Positions 25,524 through 34,508 of a DNA stretch of 64,000 bases are shown in pieces. Below the pieces are notes generated by a model. It made no database searches. It had not been told where the DNA came from and saw only the letters and a list, made by a program, of their open reading frames with translations. The stretch lies in contig CAOJEH010000007.1 in NCBI GenBank assembly GCA_948434005.1, positions 1-64,000 of the forward strand, written 5' to 3'. Every line of letters starts with the position of its first letter. Position 1 is the stretch's first letter. A program made the translations under genes and the position numbers. Origin of the DNA: an uncultured Mycoplasmatota bacterium. GTDB taxonomy: Bacteria; Bacillota_I; Bacilli_A; RF39; UBA660.

Positions 25524-26540
25524 TTAATCCATTGTGTAATATTTATTCTTTCCAAAGATAATTCTTACTTCTGTACTTTTCTTATGTACAGATTCTATTT
25601 CTATCTTGTGTCCTAACTTTTTACATAACTTATCAGCAATATATAGTCCCATACCAGTTGATTTTAAAGAACTTCTTCCATTTTCCCCAGTAAAACTTTT
25701 TTTAAATACATGAGATAAATCACTCTTAGGAATTCCTATTCCATTATCAAGTAAGTGTAAAGTAACAAAATCTTTACTATCTGTTACAAATATTTTAATA
25801 TATGACTTTACAGATTTTCTTTGATATTTAATACTATTATTAATAATTTGATTTAATATAAACTCTAACCATTTAGAATCTGTATAGATAAAAATATGAT
25901 CTAAATCAACAAATAAATCTATTTTTTTAGCAAGTAAATCATCTTTATTTTTTAACAAGACAGAACTAACTATTTTTTCTAATTCTACTTTTTTAATGAC
26001 AAAATCTTCTTCTGTATAATTACTTCTCACATAATACAAAACTTGATCAATATACTGATCTAGTCTTTTTACTTGTTCTAAATAAGACTTATCTAAAGTA
26101 TCTTTATGATTATGGCATAGTAAAGTTAAACTAGAAATAGGAATTTTCACTTCATGAATCCACATTTCAATATATTCTTTAAAGTCTTCTATATTATCCT
26201 CACTCATTTTAACAGCCTCTGCCATAGACTTATTAATATCATAAAGAGCTTGATATAAAACCTCTCCTTCATAAAAACTAGGTTTAGGAAGCATTTCTAA
26301 AATTAAATACTTTTTATCTAATAAATTAACATAATTTACTAATTCATTATAAAACTTCTTCTTTTCAAAATAAGGAATAAAAAGTAATAAACTTCCCATA
26401 ATGATATAAATAAAAGTAATAGAAATAATTAATAAATAACTATTTTTAAAGGAAACTAGTAATAAAAAAATAATAAAATAACTAACAATAAAAATAAAGA
26501 TTAATAATAATTTATCTATGATATATTTACCTAATTTCAT
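25524..26540 (-). CDS. BceS-type intramembrane-sensing histidine kinase
   Basis: A 338-residue kinase with two N-terminal membrane helices separated by only a few residues (about 9-29 and 34-57), hence no extracellular sensor, typical of BceS. The phosphoacceptor is in 'YIEMWIHEVKIPISSLTLLC' and ATPase boxes are 'FILNQIINNSIKYQRK' (N box) and 'LLDNGIGIPKSDL', 'GMGLYIADKLCKKL'. The ATG at 26540 overlaps the regulator stop (ATGA); the upstream alternative is weak. It would sense peptide flux through the BceAB-like transporter. Confidence 0.9.
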   Translation of the reverse strand: MKLGKYIIDKLLLIFIFIVSYFIIFLLLVSFKNSYLLIISITFIYIIMGSLLLFIPYFEKKKFYNELVNYVNLLDKKYLILEMLPKPSFYEGEVLYQALYDINKSMAEAVKMSEDNIEDFKEYIEMWIHEVKIPISSLTLLCHNHKDTLDKSYLEQVKRLDQYIDQVLYYVRSNYTEEDFVIKKVELEKIVSSVLLKNKDDLLAKKIDLFVDLDHIFIYTDSKWLEFILNQIINNSIKYQRKSVKSYIKIFVTDSKDFVTLHLLDNGIGIPKSDLSHVFKKSFTGENGRSSLKSTGMGLYIADKLCKKLGHKIEIESVHKKSTEVRIIFGKNKYYTMD

Positions 26541-27199
26541 AATAAAATGTAGCCACATCCTTTTCTTGTTTCTATTTTATCAGAATAACCAAAGAAAGAT
26601 AATTTACTTCGTAATCTACTGATATTAACTGTTAGGGCATTATCATTAATATATTCATTATTATTCCATAAATCAGTCATTAACTCATCACGAGTAACTA
26701 AATTGCCTTTGTTATTTACTAAGTACTGAAAAATAATCATTTCATTTTTAGTTAAAATTAACTCGTCATTACCTCTTTTTAATATTCCTCTACTAGGAAG
26801 TATTTCTAAATCAAGATAAGTTAGCGTATCTATTTTATGATCAATTCGCTTAAAAATATTTTGAATTCGTAATAAAAGTATTGTTGGATTATAGGGTTTA
26901 GTAATATAATCATCTGCTCCATAAGAAATAGATATAGCTTCATCTATCTCACTTACTCTACTAGTAACCATAATTACAGGAATATTAGATTTTTTCCTTA
27001 TTTCTTTTAGTAAAGCTTCACCATTTAATAAAGGGATATTAATATCTAATAAAATGAGATCAGACTTACTTTCTAATATCTTTTCTAATGCATGATTAAA
27101 ATCTCTTAAGACTTCTACTTCATATGAAGAATTTTTAAGTAGATTTTGTAATTCTTTAGAAATAGTTTCATCATCTTCTACTATCATAATTTTCTTCAA
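26537..27199 (-). CDS. BceR-type response regulator
   Basis: A 220-residue OmpR-family regulator: receiver with 'MIVEDDETISKE', phosphoacceptor Asp in 'DLILLDINIPLLNGE', 'IPVIMVTSRVSE' and the Lys in 'DDYITKPYNP'. The C-terminal winged helix ends 'NDNALTVNISRLRSKL...KGCGYILL'. It regulates the adjacent ABC genes; the same TTACA/TGTAA palindrome precedes this gene, suggesting autoregulation. Overlaps the kinase gene by four bases. Confidence 0.9.
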   Translation of the reverse strand: MKKIMIVEDDETISKELQNLLKNSSYEVEVLRDFNHALEKILESKSDLILLDINIPLLNGEALLKEIRKKSNIPVIMVTSRVSEIDEAISISYGADDYITKPYNPTILLLRIQNIFKRIDHKIDTLTYLDLEILPSRGILKRGNDELILTKNEMIIFQYLVNNKGNLVTRDELMTDLWNNNEYINDNALTVNISRLRSKLSFFGYSDKIETRKGCGYILL

Positions 27200-27252
27200 C
27201 TAAATCACCACCCTTTTATTTTATTATACCACTAAATAAAAATAATTTTACC

Positions 27253-27266
27253 TTACAATTTTGTAA
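27253..27266 (-). promoter_or_regulatory. BceR-type operator upstream of the regulator gene
   Basis: TTACA-ATTT-TGTAA, identical to the palindrome before the ATPase gene, 54 bases before the regulator start. Confidence 0.6.
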
Positions 27267-27332
27267 TATAAGAATATAAAAAGATATCTCTAAATCAATA
27301 GAAATACCTTTTTAATTTTTTTATTAAGTTAT

Positions 27333-27495
27333 CTATTTTCTAAATAATTTTTGATTTTTACTTAAATCTCTCATAACTTCTTTTCCAAAACAATTAATAA
27401 ATAAAGGACCCATATCAAAATCTGCATATTGTTTTACAATTTTTTAAATTTTTATCTCTAAAACAAAGATTATTATCTTCTTGATTACAGTTCAT
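27333..27495 (-). pseudogene. C-terminal gene remnant with frameshift
   Basis: Within the 390-base region between the regulator and the HTH-SDR gene, one frame reads MNCNQEDNNLCFRDKNLKNC from an ATG at 27495 and another continues YADFDMGPLFINCFGKEVM to a TAG at 27333. Removing one A from an A4 run joins them. The result looks like the tail of a real protein, but I do not recognise it. The rest of the stretch up to 27594 shows nothing else. Confidence 0.35.
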
Positions 27496-27593
27496 ATATT
27501 TCAAAGTATTATATAAACGATAAATAGTAAGGACAATTATAAATACATAATAGTTTGTTTTTTAATTTTAATATTAATTGTGATTATATTGTT

Positions 27594-28979
27594 CTATTTC
27601 ATAATACTTTTTAAGGAAACTGCATTTTTTCTTAACCTTTCAAAACATTCCTTTGCCTTTTTTATTTCCAGCTTATTCATAGTTACATATCCTCTTGAGG
27701 TACCATCACTAGGTAAATCTACAAGTAAGGCATAATCATCAATCCCAATCCAACCATCTCTGATAATTTTTAAAAGTTCGGGATGTTTATTTTTTATTTC
27801 ATTAATATCTACAAAACTAGTTTTTATTTTATTACTAGCTAAATATCTTTGAATATAGTTATTCTTTTTATATTCATTTGCACGTTCTTTTTCAAATAAG
27901 AATATTCTCTCCATCTTAACTCCACGATTTACAGCATCAAAATTACTTTGAATAAATTTTCTCTCAGCAGGATCTTCATTCCATTCATTATCCATCATAG
28001 TAGATATTATCCACATTTCGGAACCCTTTTTTGTATCCGAAAAATATTTATCAAGAATACGATAAAATTTACCTGAATCTAAATCTTCTGTTTTAGATTG
28101 TTCATCCATTGATAAATATCCACCGTCTGATACAAGGGAACTACCATTTGTATATTTATGTCTAGTAAGCATTAAATAAATATCATCTGCAATCTCATAA
28201 GGATAACCTAAGCGTTTCATTGGAATAGAGTCTTTTGCTTTATTAAAGCTGTCATCACTTTCCATTACTCCACCAATCCATCCTGCTACTACAGAATTTA
28301 CTCTAACACCATACATTTCTGTATATACATTAGCAAATGTTTGAACAAGATTTACTTTAGCAGCCTGAGCAGAAGCATAGGCAGATGCCCCAAAGGAACC
28401 TCTATAAGCCTCGATACTATTTACAATTACAATACTAGATTCAAAGTTCATCTTTTTAACAATTTCACGGACAAGCAAATTTGCAGCAAAAACATTTACT
28501 TGATAGCTTTTTTCAAATTGATCATAATCAAAATCAAGAGCATCTTCTAATTCAAAATAAATTTCCATAAAAACAAATCCATAAACATCTACTGTTATTT
28601 CATCTACTGCATCAAGTAAAGTTTGTCTATTAAAATAATCAACTTCCTTTAATTCAATATCTGAATTTAATAATTCTTTATCTATCTCACTATCTTTTTG
28701 ATATAATCCAATAATATAAAATCCTTTTTCTAATAATATTTTACTAAGTTCTTTTCCTATTTCTGAATTAATTCCTGCTACTACGATGATTTTCTTATCA
28801 GTTATTTCTTTTGCATAATTAGTTCTTTTATCTATTGGTTTACTTGTATCTTTAGGTATATTCCATCTTCTACCTGTTTTAAAAGCACCTGGAATACGGT
28901 TGCTATTTAATAAATTAATAATTCTTCTTTCACTAATTGCCCATAATTTAGAAGCTTCTTTTACTGTTAAATATTCCAT
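27594..28979 (-). CDS. HTH-SDR fusion protein
   Basis: A 461-residue three-part protein. Residues 1-50 form an excisionase/MerR-like DNA-binding domain (MEYLTVKEASKLWAISERRI, then NRIPGAFKTGRRWNIP). Residues ~65-290 form an SDR domain: 'IIVVAGINSEIGKELSK' (altered cofactor loop), 'IVIVNSIEAYRGSFGASAYA' with Ser and Tyr but Gln-Ala-Ala-Lys after the Tyr region, and 'NGSSLVSDGGYL'. Residues ~300-461 are unrecognised (DNEWNEDPAERKF, VKMERIFLFEKERANE). The ATG at 28979 lies behind GGTGATTGAG; a GTG nine bases upstream is inside that site. Transcribed divergently from the IMPase-hydrolase gene; it may regulate it (inference). Confidence 0.75.
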   Translation of the reverse strand: MEYLTVKEASKLWAISERRIINLLNSNRIPGAFKTGRRWNIPKDTSKPIDKRTNYAKEITDKKIIVVAGINSEIGKELSKILLEKGFYIIGLYQKDSEIDKELLNSDIELKEVDYFNRQTLLDAVDEITVDVYGFVFMEIYFELEDALDFDYDQFEKSYQVNVFAANLLVREIVKKMNFESSIVIVNSIEAYRGSFGASAYASAQAAKVNLVQTFANVYTEMYGVRVNSVVAGWIGGVMESDDSFNKAKDSIPMKRLGYPYEIADDIYLMLTRHKYTNGSSLVSDGGYLSMDEQSKTEDLDSGKFYRILDKYFSDTKKGSEMWIISTMMDNEWNEDPAERKFIQSNFDAVNRGVKMERIFLFEKERANEYKKNNYIQRYLASNKIKTSFVDINEIKNKHPELLKIIRDGWIGIDDYALLVDLPSDGTSRGYVTMNKLEIKKAKECFERLRKNAVSLKSIMK

Positions 28980-29144
28980 CTCAATCACCGTCTATATAAT
29001 ATACCAAGTTCGGAATAATGTCAAATGTTTTTAATAATATATGATTGTTAATTATGTTATTTCAAAGAAGCTGTGTTATAATATAAGCAGAACATTTTAT
29101 CTAATTTTAGAACATATAATAAAAATTAGTTAAGGAGAATTATT

Positions 29145-30443
29145 ATGAAAAAAGAGATCGATTTTTTAAAAGAAATAGTAGAAAAAGCAAACGATATTTC
29201 AAATAAAGCTTTCAAGGTAAGTACTAAAGGAGCAGAAAGTGATTTAATTACTAATTTAGATTTAGAAATTGAGAAATTTTTAATTGATGAGATAAAAAAA
29301 GAATATCCTAATTTTGATATAGTAAGTGAGGAATATAATACTAATAATCAAATTACAGATAACTGTTTTATAATAGATCCAATTGATGGTACAATAAACT
29401 TTGCTAATAACCTACCTCTTTGGGGAATTCAAATTGCATGTATAAAAAACAAAGAAACCGTTGCAAGTGTTATAAGTCTACCTCGTATTAATGAATTTTA
29501 TTATGCAGATGAGACTGGAGCTTATTTAAATGATAATAAAATTTCAGTTAATGAAGTACCTATTAAAAATGCATTATATGCAATAGATGGAAACAATAAT
29601 CTACCTTGTATGCAAAGAATGCGTAAATACTCATCTCATAGAAGAAATTTTGGTGGTGTTTGTGTATCAATGGCATTTATGGCAAGTGGTAGAATTCATG
29701 GAGCAGTTTTTAGAAGTGATAAACCATGGGATTATGAACCAGGACTATTTATTTGTAAAATGGCTGGAGCTAGTATTTGTAATAAGAGTGGTTTTCATGC
29801 AGCAGCAATGAATAAAGAATTTCTAGATATATTAGAAAAAGAGTCTGCAAAAAACTTAAATAAATCTAATATATTTATATTACACTCTTTAAATGGTGAT
29901 ACCTTAAAGATGTGGGGTGTAGATGTTAAACAAACCTTTGGGGATAAAGAAATAGACGTTTATTTACCAGAATTTCCAATCAGAGCAGAATCAAAATATG
30001 AAAAATTTAAAGAAATATTAAGCTTTTATTTAAATGATGGACAGTTAAATAGCAATTCTATTGTAGTAGGACATTCTATCGGAAATGCATATTTTATTAG
30101 ATTTTGTAAAGAGTTAAACTTTGTTCCTAAAGCCTATATTGCAGTCGCACCAGGTGCAGTTTATGACTACCCTTCTGATCGTACAGACTATATAGTTGAA
30201 GTAAAAAAACAAGCTTATGTAAAAAAAGATGCTTTAGATTATGTAAAAGATATGAATTGTGTTAAATATTGTTTATACTCTGACGAGGATGATAATAATA
30301 TAGAAAAATTTACTAGATTTATAAATGATACTAACTCAGAAGGATTATATTTAAAATATTATAATCACTTTGATGGGTATCATAGAATCTATAAAATTCC
30401 AGAACTAAATGATATTATAAATAAACTCTTGGGAAATAAATAA
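29145..30443 (+). CDS. IMPase fused to a serine hydrolase (RBBP9/YdeN-like)
   Basis: A 432-residue bifunctional protein. Residues 1-~230 are an IMPase-type phosphatase: 'FDIVSEEYNT' (metal Glu), 'IIDPIDGTINFANNLP' and 'PWDYEPGLFICKMAGASI'. Residues ~243-432 are an alpha/beta hydrolase of the RBBP9/YdeN type: 'IFILHSLNGDTLKMW', nucleophile elbow 'IVVGHSIGNAYFI' and a late His in 'YNHFDGYHRI'. Start behind AAGGAG. A TATAAT -10 lies near 29090. It is followed at 23 bases by a phase-variable kinase gene, so the pair is likely one transcript. Substrates unknown; a phosphorylated ester is one possibility. Confidence 0.8.
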   Translation: MKKEIDFLKEIVEKANDISNKAFKVSTKGAESDLITNLDLEIEKFLIDEIKKEYPNFDIVSEEYNTNNQITDNCFIIDPIDGTINFANNLPLWGIQIACIKNKETVASVISLPRINEFYYADETGAYLNDNKISVNEVPIKNALYAIDGNNNLPCMQRMRKYSSHRRNFGGVCVSMAFMASGRIHGAVFRSDKPWDYEPGLFICKMAGASICNKSGFHAAAMNKEFLDILEKESAKNLNKSNIFILHSLNGDTLKMWGVDVKQTFGDKEIDVYLPEFPIRAESKYEKFKEILSFYLNDGQLNSNSIVVGHSIGNAYFIRFCKELNFVPKAYIAVAPGAVYDYPSDRTDYIVEVKKQAYVKKDALDYVKDMNCVKYCLYSDEDDNNIEKFTRFINDTNSEGLYLKYYNHFDGYHRIYKIPELNDIINKLLGNK

Positions 30444-30466
30444 TAGTATATAAAAGGAGAAAATAT

Positions 30467-31437
30467 ATGAAAAATAATCGTTATTATAGCCGTATAGATG
30501 AAATTGATGATATTACTAATTTATCAAAACTAGTTTGCAAAGAATACTCTTTAGAGGGGGGGAATATAAAGATACTTTCGTTATTGAAATTGGATATGAA
30601 GATTTCAATGCAGTTATAACAACTACCACAGGAAAGTTTCTTATGAAGGTCTTTAGAAATCAACGTGATGATCAAGAAGTATATGACTGTATAAATAGAA
30701 GTTGGGCAGCCTATAAAAACAATGTAAACACACCGAAAATTTATGAAAACTCTAATAATGATATTGTATCTATTATAAACTATAATGAATCTAGATTCAG
30801 AGTATCAGTATTAGAATACATAGATGGTGATAATTTCTTTGATTTAAATAGAAAACCTACATCTGAGGAATTGAAAAAGATTGTTAACATTGGAAGTAAT
30901 TTAAATAAAATTGATTATAAACCAAATTTCATTTATGATACTTGGGCAATAACTAGTTTTTGTAAAGAATTTGAAAAAAAATCTAAATACTTAGATAAAG
31001 AATATTTAGATATGGTTAAACCTGTCTATGATAAGTTTAAAAATTTTGATTATGATAGTTTACCAAAGGCATTTGTCCATGGAGACATGATGAGTACAAA
31101 TTTAATGATTGATAAAAATGATGATATTTGGGTTATTGACTTTTCTGTTTCAAATTACACTGCTAGATTAAATGAAATTGTTGTAATTTGTGATGACGTT
31201 GCACTAATTTACGGTGATAAAGAGACTTCCGAAAAAAGAATTATGGCTGCGTTTGAACAATGGTGTAGTGAAGTAAATGCAACGCAATTAGAAAAAGATT
31301 CATTTCTAATGCTATTTGAAGTTGCTAATGCTATAAACGTTCTAAACCCGCTTTATGAAATTGCAACTGGAAATGATTCAGATGAAACAAAAATGCACTT
31401 AAATGCTGGAATATTTGGATTATCTCTTTTTAAATAA
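30467..31437 (+). CDS. Aminoglycoside phosphotransferase-like kinase, frame broken at a G7 tract (phase OFF)
   Basis: The ATG at 30467 sits behind AAAGGAG and opens MKNNRYYSRIDEIDDITN, but after the G7 tract this frame ends within about 20 codons. The rest of the kinase is in another frame: 'YEDFNAVITTTTGKFLMKVF' (nucleotide-binding Lys), catalytic 'FVHGDMMSTNLMIDKNDD' and 'IWVIDFSVSNYTARL'. Eight (or five) G would give a continuous protein of 323 residues (YSLEGGEYKDTFVIE across the joint). A TTG at 30535 opens the kinase frame but has no ribosome site. Family members phosphorylate antibiotics, sugars or homoserine-like compounds. Confidence 0.8.
30556..30562 (+). repeat. G7 tract in APH-like kinase gene
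   Basis: Seven G after GA at codon 30. Lengths of 5 or 8 are in frame; the present length is off. Confidence 0.85.
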
Positions 31438-31440
31438 TTT

Positions 31441-32157
31441 TTATAAATATTTCCTACTTTTTAAGTATTTATAAAGATCTGGACAAATGTCCTCAATACT
31501 TAATTTTGTATTATTAAGAGAGAAATATAATATATCTATCATTTTATATGAATTATTTATATAGCATAACTTTATTTTTGATTTATTAATTCCATGATTT
31601 GTAAATGTATGCAAATTCCATCTATCCATTTTGATTGTTTCTAAATCTGAGTATCTTAAAGAATATCCTCCTTTTATCAAGTATTCTTTAGGATATTTTT
31701 TTGCTTTAATTTGATCAATATCGTCAAAACTAAAATCAATTTTCTCTTTAATATTTACATTTAATAAAACATATTTCTTTAAAAAATTATCAAAATATTT
31801 ATAGGCAACAAACCTATGTAGTTTATTAATTTCCGTGTACTTAAAATATAGATTTATAATTGATTTAGGAAACCACTTATATCTCATTATTTTTGTTCCT
31901 AAAGTAAACATACCTGGAATTAACGGATACTTTCCACATACATGTATCCAACAGTCAAATAATATTAATAAGTTATCAAGGCCTTCTACGAAAAAGACTT
32001 TTTTTGTATCTTCTAATGACATTGCATGAAAACAAATCTTTGGTAGCAATCCTTTATCGGCAATAGAATCTAAATTACTATATTTAGTAAAATGAAAAAA
32101 ATTAGATTTTATATCTTTTATATCTAATTTATATTTTTTTATTTCTTTATTATGCAT
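31441..32157 (-). CDS. Possible ADP-ribosyltransferase-fold protein
   Basis: A 238-residue protein. The N-terminal 'FFHFTKYSNLDSIADKGLLP' with its H-x-T and 'S-I-x-x-x-G-L' pattern resembles the first strand-helix of the ADP-ribosyltransferase fold (DarT, RNA phosphotransferase and toxin-like members), and 'DTKKVFFVEGLDNLL' follows as in that fold. The basic, aromatic C-terminal part is unrecognised. It ends four bases from the stop of the APH-like gene on the other strand (convergent). Activity and target are unknown; assignment is by pattern only. Confidence 0.45.
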   Translation of the reverse strand: MHNKEIKKYKLDIKDIKSNFFHFTKYSNLDSIADKGLLPKICFHAMSLEDTKKVFFVEGLDNLLILFDCWIHVCGKYPLIPGMFTLGTKIMRYKWFPKSIINLYFKYTEINKLHRFVAYKYFDNFLKKYVLLNVNIKEKIDFSFDDIDQIKAKKYPKEYLIKGGYSLRYSDLETIKMDRWNLHTFTNHGINKSKIKLCYINNSYKMIDILYFSLNNTKLSIEDICPDLYKYLKSRKYL

Positions 32158-32187
32158 AAATTATTCTCCTATTAAAATTCACCTTTT

Positions 32188-32814
32188 TTATAAAATAACA
32201 CATCTAATATCATCATTAATATTATTTTTAAAATTTAGAGTATCATCTTTTGTTCCTACTAATGAACCATAATGTATAGGTATTACTATTTTAGGTTTTA
32301 TTTCATTTGCAAGTATAGATGCTTCTTGATAATTCATTGTAAAAGTACCTCCAACAGGTAAAAAGGCAATATCACATTTAACACTTTTTGCTTCTTCTGT
32401 TATATCAGTATCTCCTGCTATATAGTATTTTGCATTATTAATTTCAATAATATATCCTACCCAATTATTGGCTTTAGGATGATATTCTTTACCAATATTA
32501 TATGCTGCTATTGTATCAAAACTTAAATCATCTATTTTATAGCTATTATTAGGTAATACTGTTACTATATTTTTTGGTTCAAAACCTAATTTAAAAGCTT
32601 CATCATATAAATCTTCCGTTATTACTATTTTAGTATTTTCATTAATACATTTTTTAATATCTTCATGTGAAAAATGATCATAATGATTATGAGTTATAAA
32701 AATAATATCTGAATCATTAAGTTCATCTTCAAGATTATACGGATCTATATATATAATTTTCTCCCCTAGTATTTTTATGGTACTATGTCCAAGCCATTTA
32801 ATATTATCTAACAT
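32188..32814 (-). CDS. Metallo-beta-lactamase-fold hydrolase (UlaG-like)
   Basis: A 208-residue MBL-fold enzyme: 'IIFITHNHYDHFSHEDI' (HxHxDH metal motif, residues 39-44), 'YYIAGDTDITEEAK' (later metal Asp) and 'PKIVIPIHYGSLVG' (last His). The start 'IKWLGHSTIKI' matches the UlaG/YtnP-like group, which includes lactonases and phosphodiesterases. Substrate unknown. It follows a small P-loop kinase gene by 24 bases on the same strand. Confidence 0.85.
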   Translation of the reverse strand: MLDNIKWLGHSTIKILGEKIIYIDPYNLEDELNDSDIIFITHNHYDHFSHEDIKKCINENTKIVITEDLYDEAFKLGFEPKNIVTVLPNNSYKIDDLSFDTIAAYNIGKEYHPKANNWVGYIIEINNAKYYIAGDTDITEEAKSVKCDIAFLPVGGTFTMNYQEASILANEIKPKIVIPIHYGSLVGTKDDTLNFKNNINDDIRCVIL

Positions 32815-32838
32815 TATGTTTCACTCTCCTAAATAATT

Positions 32839-33309
32839 TTATTTTGCAACCTTCCTTTTGCTATTTACTACTTCTAAAACTATAGTTTGCACTCCAGATG
32901 ATTCTATTTCTTTTTCAATTTGTTTTTGCATATTCTTAGCATTCATAAAATCAGCATTTCTTGATTTTGTTCTTTCTAATAATAATTCATCATTTATGTG
33001 TAAATAAATAATTAAATCACAATCTAATAGTACTGTTCCAAACATAGGACTACCTGGTTTAATAGATAATTTTGTTCTTACAAGTTCAGTCATTTTATTT
33101 CCAATCTCTTCAGTCCAAGGAGTACTACATACATATTCAGTCTCCTCTTTTGTTAATAATGGAAATATTTCTTCATCCATATCTAAGCCAATATTTGATT
33201 CATTTATTAATGTTGTTTTCCCAGTGCATGTTGTTCCTAATACACATACTCTTTTATCTATATTCTCATTAAGTATTGTTACTAAATTATCACTATTTGC
33301 TTCTATCAT
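32839..33309 (-). CDS. P-loop nucleoside/sugar kinase-like ATPase
   Basis: A 156-residue protein with Walker A 'VLGTTCTGKTTLINES' at about residues 23-38, a Walker B-like 'LLDCDLIIYLHINDELLLER' and 'RTKSRNADFMNAK' as a possible lid. Size and layout suit an AAA_33/adenylate-kinase-like small-molecule kinase. Starts 15 bases after the upstream gene ends. Function not determined. Confidence 0.65.
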   Translation of the reverse strand: MIEANSDNLVTILNENIDKRVCVLGTTCTGKTTLINESNIGLDMDEEIFPLLTKEETEYVCSTPWTEEIGNKMTELVRTKLSIKPGSPMFGTVLLDCDLIIYLHINDELLLERTKSRNADFMNAKNMQKQIEKEIESSGVQTIVLEVVNSKRKVAK

Positions 33310-33324
33310 AAACTTTACTCCTTA

Positions 33325-33921
33325 TTATTTATGCTTATTACTTTGTTCACCTAATAGTGGTAAATCGTTTAATGATTTACCTTTTTGTTTTATAGTAAAA
33401 GAAAATTTCTCTAGTAATTTTTTATCTAAGTACATATCATAATTAAGTGCTGAAAATTTTAAACATTTTTCTAAAATACTAAGTCCTTCTTGTGTAACAT
33501 CTTTAAATGCACCATTATATACTACAGTTCCACTTTCACATTCTGGATTATCAAGTTGTTCTTCAATTAGATAGCCATCTGATACTATTATTAGATTTGC
33601 ATTTTCATCATAATTTCCTAAAATAGCAGGGATATCTTGTTGAAAGTTGATTGCATATTTTCCAATTCTATATCCATTTAAATAATTATCTCTATTTGGG
33701 ACTTTACGAGCATAACCTATTTTTAAATCTAATATTTGGCCATCTATACATAACCCCATTCCTGATTGAGCCTGTGAAATTAAGTTTATATATGTTTCTG
33801 AAATTAATTTGTATGCATATTTCCCTATAGATAATTCTCCATTATTATACTCTTCAATAATTTTCATAGCACCTTCTTGTGCATTAATGTCTTTTGATAA
33901 TTCTTGTTTATCTTTATTCAT
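33325..33921 (-). CDS. Unknown cytosolic protein
   Basis: A 198-residue protein with no recognised domain. It contains 'AQSGMGLCIDGQILDLKIGY', 'YRIGKYAINFQQDIPAILGN' and 'NPECESGTVVYNGAFKDVT', suggesting a mixed alpha/beta fold. It lies in the same leftward run as the small kinase and MBL genes (15-base gap to the kinase gene), 36 bases after a GNAT gene. No function proposed. Confidence 0.6.
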   Translation of the reverse strand: MNKDKQELSKDINAQEGAMKIIEEYNNGELSIGKYAYKLISETYINLISQAQSGMGLCIDGQILDLKIGYARKVPNRDNYLNGYRIGKYAINFQQDIPAILGNYDENANLIIVSDGYLIEEQLDNPECESGTVVYNGAFKDVTQEGLSILEKCLKFSALNYDMYLDKKLLEKFSFTIKQKGKSLNDLPLLGEQSNKHK

Positions 33922-33957
33922 ATTCTCTCCTATATATTAAGTTATTATCTCTATTTA

Positions 33958-34503
33958 CTATTTTAACTTCTTTATATAGCATTTTATTTCCTTTTTACTT
34001 ACATCAGAAATTATACTATCTCTATATTTAAAATTCAATTTTTGTATAATTTTAGGAGTTATTTTATTTTCAGAATAATGACAAACAATAACCTCATCAA
34101 CTCCATCTTCTTTTAATTTTTCAATCATACACTCAATAGACTTTTTAGCATATCCTTTTTTTCTTTTTGATGGTCTAATTCCACAAGCAATATGCCCTAT
34201 GGTTTTTATTCCTAGTGGTTTTAAATTGTGTCTGATTTCTCCCATTCCAATTAAGTCGTCATCATCATAAATAAAATAAAAATCAGAGCTTTCAAAATAA
34301 TCGACATCATAGTCAAATATTTTACCATTACTATAATCATCTATAACCTTTAAGGTAGCATCATAATCTAACTTATCTATTGGGTTATTACAATCATAAT
34401 CAATTATACAGGGGACGTAAGGTCCTCCAAATTGTTGCCACTCACTTATCATTTCTTTATATTTATTCTTATGTTCTGGATTTGGTTTTACTAGCTTTAT
34501 CAT
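33958..34503 (-). CDS. GNAT N-acetyltransferase
   Basis: A 181-residue GNAT protein: 'LIGMGEIRHNLKPLGIKTIG' followed by 'HIACGIRPSKRKKGYAKKSI' (acetyl-CoA loop R-x-x-G-x-A) and 'KLNFKYRDSI'. It resembles a predicted acetyltransferase group with the GEIRHxL signature. Substrate unknown. Five bases after the VOC gene stop, so co-transcribed. Confidence 0.85.
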   Translation of the reverse strand: MIKLVKPNPEHKNKYKEMISEWQQFGGPYVPCIIDYDCNNPIDKLDYDATLKVIDDYSNGKIFDYDVDYFESSDFYFIYDDDDLIGMGEIRHNLKPLGIKTIGHIACGIRPSKRKKGYAKKSIECMIEKLKEDGVDEVIVCHYSENKITPKIIQKLNFKYRDSIISDVSKKEIKCYIKKLK

Positions 34504-34508
34504 AATAT

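Noticed and set aside
30535-31437. TTG start for the APH-like kinase downstream of the break
   Set aside because: No Shine-Dalgarno before it, and the ATG frame 68 bases upstream has a good one and joins the kinase if the tract is one base longer.
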